A model generated the notes under the pieces. It ran no database searches. It was given only the letters and a program-made list of their open reading frames with translations, and had not been told where the DNA came from. Shown one piece after another: positions 6,620 to 10,268 of a stretch of 10,268 nt of DNA. This DNA is from an uncultured Collinsella sp. Lineage in GTDB: Bacteria; Actinomycetota; Coriobacteriia; Coriobacteriales; Coriobacteriaceae. The number at the start of each line of letters is the position of its first letter. Position 1 is the stretch's first letter. A program made the position numbers and the translations under genes. Location: contig CABUWA010000065.1 in assembly GCA_902495085.1 (NCBI GenBank), positions 1 through 10,268 on the forward strand. The letters are read 5' to 3'.

Positions 6620-8170
6620 TTATTTAGCGATATCGACAGCGCGGCTCTCGCGAATCACGACGACGCGCACCTGACCGGGATACTCCATCTCTTCCTCGAT
6701 CTGATGGGCGATATCGTGAGCCAGGACCGTGGACTGGGCATCGGAGATCTTGTCCGGCTGAACCATGACGTGGACCTCGCGACCAGCCTGCATGGCATAG
6801 GTACGCTCGACGCCATCATGGGAGTTGGCGATCTCCTCGAGCTTCTCAAGACGCTTGATGTAGTTCTCGGCAGACTCGCGACGGGCACCGGGGCGAGAGG
6901 CAGAGACAGCATCGGCGGCCTGTACCAGGACATCGAGCACCGTGTTGGGGTCGACGTCGGCATGGTGAGCCTCGATAGCGTGGACGATAACGGGCTTCTC
7001 GCCATAACGGCGGGCAAGCTCGGCACCGATGACGGCGTGCGGGCCCTCGACGTCATGGTCGATTGCCTTGCCCAGATCGTGCAGCAGGCCGGCGCGCTTG
7101 GCGGTCACAACGTCCAGGCCAAGCTCGGAAGCCATCACGCCGCACAGGTCAGAGACTTCGAGGGAGTGCTGAAGCACGTTCTGACCAAACGAGGTACGGT
7201 AGCGCAGGGCACCAAGGGTCTTGACGATCTCGGGGTGCAGGTCGTGGATGCCGGTATCGAAGGCAGCCTGCTCGCCAGCCTCGCGCACGCGCTGCTGAAC
7301 CAGGTCGGCAGCCTTGTGATACATCTCCTCGATGCGGGCGGGGTGAATGCGGCCGTCGGCGATGAGGTTCTCGAGGGCAACACGGGCGGTCTCACGACGG
7401 ACCGGGTCGAAGCTCGAAAGAACGACGGTCTCGGGCGTGTCGTCGATCACGAGGTTGACGCCGGAAACCTGCTCGAAGGTGCGGATGTTGCGACCCTCGC
7501 GGCCAATGATGCGGCCCTTGAGGTCATCAGAGGGAATGTGCACGGAGGTAACGGTGACCTCGGCAGTGTGGTCGGCAGCGCAGCGCTGAATCGCCAGGGA
7601 CAGAATCTCCTGGGCGGTCTTGTGGCACTCGGCGCGAACCTGCTGCTCGGACTCGCGAATGATTGTGGCGGCCTCGTGGGTGACCTCGCCGCGAACCTTA
7701 TCGAGGAGCTCCTTGTGGGCGTCCTCGCGGGTAAGGTCGGCGATACGCTCGAGCTCGGAGGTCTGCTTTGCGCAGAGCTCCTCGAGCTCGCGGGAGCGCT
7801 TCTCGACCTGACCGGCCTGGCTGGACAGCTGGTGCTCACGCTTGTCGAGAGCGTCGTTGCGGCGATCAAGGGATTCCTCGCGCTGCATCACACGGTTCTC
7901 GAGCGTACGAATCTCGCTCTTACGCTGCTTGTCCTCGGCCTCGGCGGCCTGCTTGTTCTTGATGATCTCCTCTTTAGCCTCGAGCAGAGCCTCTTTTTTG
8001 AGGGTCTCGGCCTGACGCTTAGCATCACCGATCAGGGACTCAGCCTGTGCGTGTGCCGACTGGATCTTTTCGTCGGCCTCGTGAAGACTACCCTGCTTGG
8101 CGGTGCGCATGTAGGCAATGGCGGCGATGGCACCCAAAACGATGCCAACGAGCGCTGCGATGATAGGCAT
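6620..8170 (-). CDS. rny: RNase Y (membrane-anchored endoribonuclease)
   Basis: RNase Y starts bulk mRNA decay in many Gram-positive bacteria, working at the membrane. From ATG8170 it has 516 residues, normal for the family. A membrane anchor spans about 3-21 ([18 protein letters not shown]), a long charged coiled coil about 28-165, a KH RNA-binding domain has [12 protein letters not shown] (219-230), and the HD metal-dependent catalytic domain includes His335 (NVLQHSLEV) and His364-Asp365 (GLLHDLGKA). I preferred ATG8170 to the in-frame GTG at 8176 because AAGGAG ends 5 bases before this ATG and the GTG would lie inside that ribosome site. It has its own promoter and a leader with hairpins, and the GHKL ATPase gene follows one base after the stop. 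RNase Y often controls its own mRNA, which the leader would allow. Confidence 0.97.
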   Translation of the reverse strand: MPIIAALVGIVLGAIAAIAYMRTAKQGSLHEADEKIQSAHAQAESLIGDAKRQAETLKKEALLEAKEEIIKNKQAAEAEDKQRKSEIRTLENRVMQREESLDRRNDALDKREHQLSSQAGQVEKRSRELEELCAKQTSELERIADLTREDAHKELLDKVRGEVTHEAATIIRESEQQVRAECHKTAQEILSLAIQRCAADHTAEVTVTSVHIPSDDLKGRIIGREGRNIRTFEQVSGVNLVIDDTPETVVLSSFDPVRRETARVALENLIADGRIHPARIEEMYHKAADLVQQRVREAGEQAAFDTGIHDLHPEIVKTLGALRYRTSFGQNVLQHSLEVSDLCGVMASELGLDVVTAKRAGLLHDLGKAIDHDVEGPHAVIGAELARRYGEKPVIVHAIEAHHADVDPNTVLDVLVQAADAVSASRPGARRESAENYIKRLEKLEEIANSHDGVERTYAMQAGREVHVMVQPDKISDAQSTVLAHDIAHQIEEEMEYPGQVRVVVIRESRAVDIAK

Positions 8171-8205
8171 GCTCACTCCTTTTTATGGATTCGTTACACA
8201 ACAAA

Positions 8206-8231
8206 GCGAACCGTCCTTACGAACGGCTCGC
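8206..8231 (-). promoter_or_regulatory. Stable hairpin in rny leader, possible attenuator
   Basis: On the minus strand GCGAGCCGT and ACGGTTCGC form a 9-pair stem (one G-U) with an 8-base loop, followed by TTTGTTGT. It sits about 36 bases before the rny start codon. It could be an intrinsic terminator/attenuator or a protective or regulatory stem. The T-run is broken, so termination would be partial at best. Confidence 0.4.
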
Positions 8232-8292
8232 GACATTTGAGTAATATGGGCGCAGCTTATGCGGGTCGGATACAGATAAACATATAAACAAA

Positions 8293-8307
8293 CTCATCAC
8301 AGATGAG
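8293..8307 (-). promoter_or_regulatory. Second hairpin in rny leader
   Basis: CTCATC and GATGAG form a 6-pair stem with a 3-base loop, followed on the minus strand by TTTGTTTATATG. If the rny promoter is right, it lies about 23 bases after the transcription start. It may instead act as a back-up terminator for recA-recX. The stem is only half GC. Confidence 0.3.
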
Positions 8308-8336
8308 CACATATCACAAAGCAAATGACAGTGTTT

Positions 8337-8365
8337 ATCGTACGTTGAACCACAACAACTGTCAA
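8337..8365 (-). promoter_or_regulatory. Promoter of rny
   Basis: TTGACA (8365-8360, a perfect -35) and TACGAT (8342-8337, 4 of 6 for the -10) are separated by 17 bases on the minus strand. Transcription would begin near 8330, giving a leader of about 160 bases. The -35 abuts the T-rich tail of the recX terminator-like hairpin. No SOS box is present here, so rny appears independent of LexA. Confidence 0.6.
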
Positions 8366-8413
8366 ATAAATGGCCCCGGCACGGCGGCTAAAACGCGGTG
8401 AACGGCAGGGCCA
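8363..8413 (-). terminator. Intrinsic terminator after recX
   Basis: On the minus strand TGGCCCTG (8413-8406) and CGGGGCCA (8378-8371) form an 8-pair GC-rich stem with one G-U pair. A long loop of about 27 bases could hold a smaller stem, and TTTATTTG follows directly. It starts 14 bases past the recX stop. The long loop and interrupted T-run make it less than ideal, but position and composition fit. Confidence 0.5.
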
Positions 8414-8427
8414 CAAAACGCATACGC

Positions 8428-9120
8428 CTAAACCGCACATTCCTCGCGTTCGGCATCGAGACGTGCCTTAACGGCATCGGCGGCGATGTGATACGAGAAG
8501 CCCTTGCCCATCAAAAACCGAACCAGTTTTTCGAATCCGCGCGTCTCTGGAACACGCCGCTTGGCGAGCAGGGCTGACGCACGCGCCAAATCGTCTTCGA
8601 CGGCAAAATAATCCTCGGGATAACCGGGAATGTCATCGAGCACGACATGACGGCGCTTGAGCTCGGTCTCGATTTTGCGCTGTCCCCAACCGCGCCGCTT
8701 GCGCTCCTCGATAAAGTACGAGCAAAAGCGGTTCTCGTCTAAAAAGTGATACTCGGTGGCGCGCTCGACGGCGAAATCGATCGCGGGCTGGTGAAAGCCG
8801 TAGCGAGCCAGCTTGTCACGGACCTCACCCGTCGCATGGTCGCGGCGCGATAGCATCTCGGTCACCATGGTAAGTGCACATTTACGCTCGATGAGCTGCA
8901 CCGCCTCACGAAAGTTATCCCAATCGCAGGGCAGATCGGGGCGATTTTTGACATACAGGCGCGCGACCCGCACGGGAATCCAAATGGACCGCTCAAAACC
9001 GCCCTCAAGCTCACAATCGATATGTGCGCATGGCTTTTTGGACGCATACCCGCTCGAGAACGAGGAGGCCGCCTTCTTATCGGGAAAGACGACCGTGGCC
9101 TCGGTCACCATATACGACAT
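8428..9120 (-). CDS. recX: RecX, regulator of RecA
   Basis: RecX binds in the groove of RecA filaments and limits or disassembles them, restraining recombination and the SOS response. The protein has 230 residues. The helical three-repeat RecX core begins about residue 80 (ALTMVTEMLSRRDHATGEVRDKLARYGF), continues with FLDENRFCSYFIEERKRRGWGQRKI (about 126-150) and ends near 222. The first 75 residues are a non-conserved N-terminal region, including an aromatic/basic stretch (SIWIPVRVARLYVKNRPDLP). It starts 11 bases after the recA stop with no strong Shine-Dalgarno, so it is probably on the recA transcript and under the same SOS control. A second in-frame ATG (9111) would lose three residues. 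Confidence 0.92.
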   Translation of the reverse strand: MSYMVTEATVVFPDKKAASSFSSGYASKKPCAHIDCELEGGFERSIWIPVRVARLYVKNRPDLPCDWDNFREAVQLIERKCALTMVTEMLSRRDHATGEVRDKLARYGFHQPAIDFAVERATEYHFLDENRFCSYFIEERKRRGWGQRKIETELKRRHVVLDDIPGYPEDYFAVEDDLARASALLAKRRVPETRGFEKLVRFLMGKGFSYHIAADAVKARLDAEREECAV

Positions 9121-9131
9121 GAGCGTAACCG

Positions 9132-10268
9132 CTACTCGTCGTCATCATCAAGCATGGCGGAACCATCGATGGCGTAAAGCTCGTCAAACTCCTCAGGCGC
9201 AGGCTGATCGGTCAGCTCGACCTCGGACGGAGCATCGTCATCAAACTCAAGTCCGCAGGCAAGGCGGACCTTATGCTCAATCTCGTCAGCGCAATCGGGG
9301 TGTTCGCGCAGGAACGCCTTGGCGGCCTCGCGACCGTTGCCGAGCTTGTCCTCGCCATAGGCAAACCAGGAGCCCATCTTCTTGCAGATGCCGCACTCGA
9401 CAGCCATGTCCAGAATCGAGCCCTCCTTAGAGATGCCCGTACCGTACATGATGTCGAACTCAGCAGAACGGAACGGAGCTGCCACCTTGTTCTTAACGAC
9501 CTTGGCGCGCACGCGGTTACCGATAACCTCGTCCTTAAGCTTAATGCTGTCGATACGGCGAATGTCGATACGCACCGAAGAGAAGAACTTAAGGGCGCGG
9601 CCGCCCGTCGTAGTCTCGGGGTTGCCGAACATGACGCCGATCTTCTCACGCAGCTGGTTAATGAAGATGCACGTCGTGTTGGACTTGGACAGCGAGCCGG
9701 CGAGCTTGCGGAGCGCCTGGCTCATCAGGCGAGCCTGAAGACCGACCGTAGTATCGCCGATTTCTCCCTCGATCTCGGCACGCGGGGTCAGCGCGGCGAC
9801 GGAGTCGACGACGATGGCATCGATGGCGCCGGAACGCACGAGCATGTCAACAATCTCGAGCGCCTGCTCGCCCGTATCGGGCTGGGAAATAAGCACCTCG
9901 TCGATATCCACGCCGATGCGCGCGGCATACGTGGGATCAAGCGCGTGCTCGGCATCGATAAATGCCACAACGCCACCCATTGCCTGGGCCTCGGCCAGGA
10001 TCTCGAGCGAAAGCGTCGTCTTACCGGAGGACTCAGGACCGTAAATCTCGACGATACGGCCGCGCGGCACGCCGCCGATACCCAGCGCGGCATCGAGTGC
10101 CAGGGCACCCGTGGGAATGGCCTCGACCTCGAGCTCGGGACCACCGTCGCCGTACCTCATGATGGAACCCTGGCCGAATTTCTTCTCGATCTCGGCCTTG
10201 GTGGTGGCGATCATCTCATCGCGCTCTTTACCCGTCGTGCGAGCATGAACGGTACGTACGGGACCTGA
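9132..10268 (-). CDS. recA: RecA recombinase (5' end probably beyond the window)
   Basis: RecA polymerises on single-stranded DNA, drives strand exchange and triggers LexA self-cleavage. Counting from ATG10214, Walker A is GPESSGKT (59-66), the catalytic glutamate is in FIDAEHALD (Glu89), Walker B is in [12 protein letters not shown] (131-142), loop L2 lies in [15 protein letters not shown] (191-205), and an acidic tail ends in DDDDE. The reading frame has no stop and no other start codon from ATG10214 back to the window edge. Those 18 upstream codons encode KERDE immediately before [14 protein letters not shown], completing the N-terminal helix found in other RecA proteins, which usually have about 15 residues before IEKKFG. 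I therefore extend it to the edge as partial. ATG10214 remains an alternative (360 residues). The SOS box expected upstream lies outside. Confidence 0.95.
   Translation of the reverse strand, partial: SGPVRTVHARTTGKERDEMIATTKAEIEKKFGQGSIMRYGDGGPELEVEAIPTGALALDAALGIGGVPRGRIVEIYGPESSGKTTLSLEILAEAQAMGGVVAFIDAEHALDPTYAARIGVDIDEVLISQPDTGEQALEIVDMLVRSGAIDAIVVDSVAALTPRAEIEGEIGDTTVGLQARLMSQALRKLAGSLSKSNTTCIFINQLREKIGVMFGNPETTTGGRALKFFSSVRIDIRRIDSIKLKDEVIGNRVRAKVVKNKVAAPFRSAEFDIMYGTGISKEGSILDMAVECGICKKMGSWFAYGEDKLGNGREAAKAFLREHPDCADEIEHKVRLACGLEFDDDAPSEVELTDQPAPEEFDELYAIDGSAMLDDDDE

Noticed and set aside
6479..8287. 602-codon open frame on the + strand opposite rny and the ATPase gene
   Set aside because: It is antisense to two clear genes, its translation is low-complexity Leu/Gly/Val/Asp-rich, and it has no family motif. 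Codon bias on the coding strand explains the lack of stops.
9273..10268. 331-codon open frame on the + strand opposite recA
   Set aside because: Mirror of recA codon usage; no motif or ribosome site supports it.

Overview
The window looks like a chromosomal housekeeping region from a Gram-positive, fairly GC-rich actinobacterium. The best guess is class Coriobacteriia, near Collinsella. This rests on recalled protein character (RecA, RecX, LexA and a Coriobacteriia-like gene order) and on the Gram-positive type SOS box (GAAC-N4-GTTC). No search was run. I see no mobile element, CRISPR array, tRNA or rRNA.

Left block (1-1509, + strand). A short regulatory region carries three SOS boxes spaced exactly 28 bp apart. 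It is followed by lexA and, overlapping its stop codon by one base (TAATG), a DUF1624 / heparan-alpha-glucosaminide N-acetyltransferase-like membrane protein.

Middle block (1494-5541, - strand, transcribed right to left). The order is spoVS, miaB, miaA, hflX. miaB/miaA and miaA/hflX each overlap by one base (TAATG), so this is a tight operon for tRNA A37 modification and ribosome rescue. hflX runs 16 bp into the convergent DUF1624 gene. A promoter candidate with an 8-bp inverted repeat in its spacer lies just before spoVS.

Right block (5533-10268, - strand). recA is open to the window edge, so its start is probably outside. It is followed by recX, a terminator-like hairpin, a good promoter (TTGACA-N17-TACGAT), a leader of about 160 nt with two hairpins, rny (RNase Y), and one base later a gene for a GHKL ATPase with MutL-like motifs. 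No gene-free stretch exceeds 300 bases; the longest is the 257-base recX-rny gap.

How they fit together. lexA and recA, the two halves of the SOS switch, bracket a set of RNA-metabolism genes (RNase Y, MiaB, MiaA, HflX, and the Alba-like SpoVS). The order recA-rny-X-spoVS-miaB resembles Bacillus, where X is the phosphodiesterase gene ymdB. Here X is the unrecognised GHKL ATPase, which is the best candidate for an undescribed component. Most of the rest is ordinary core genome.
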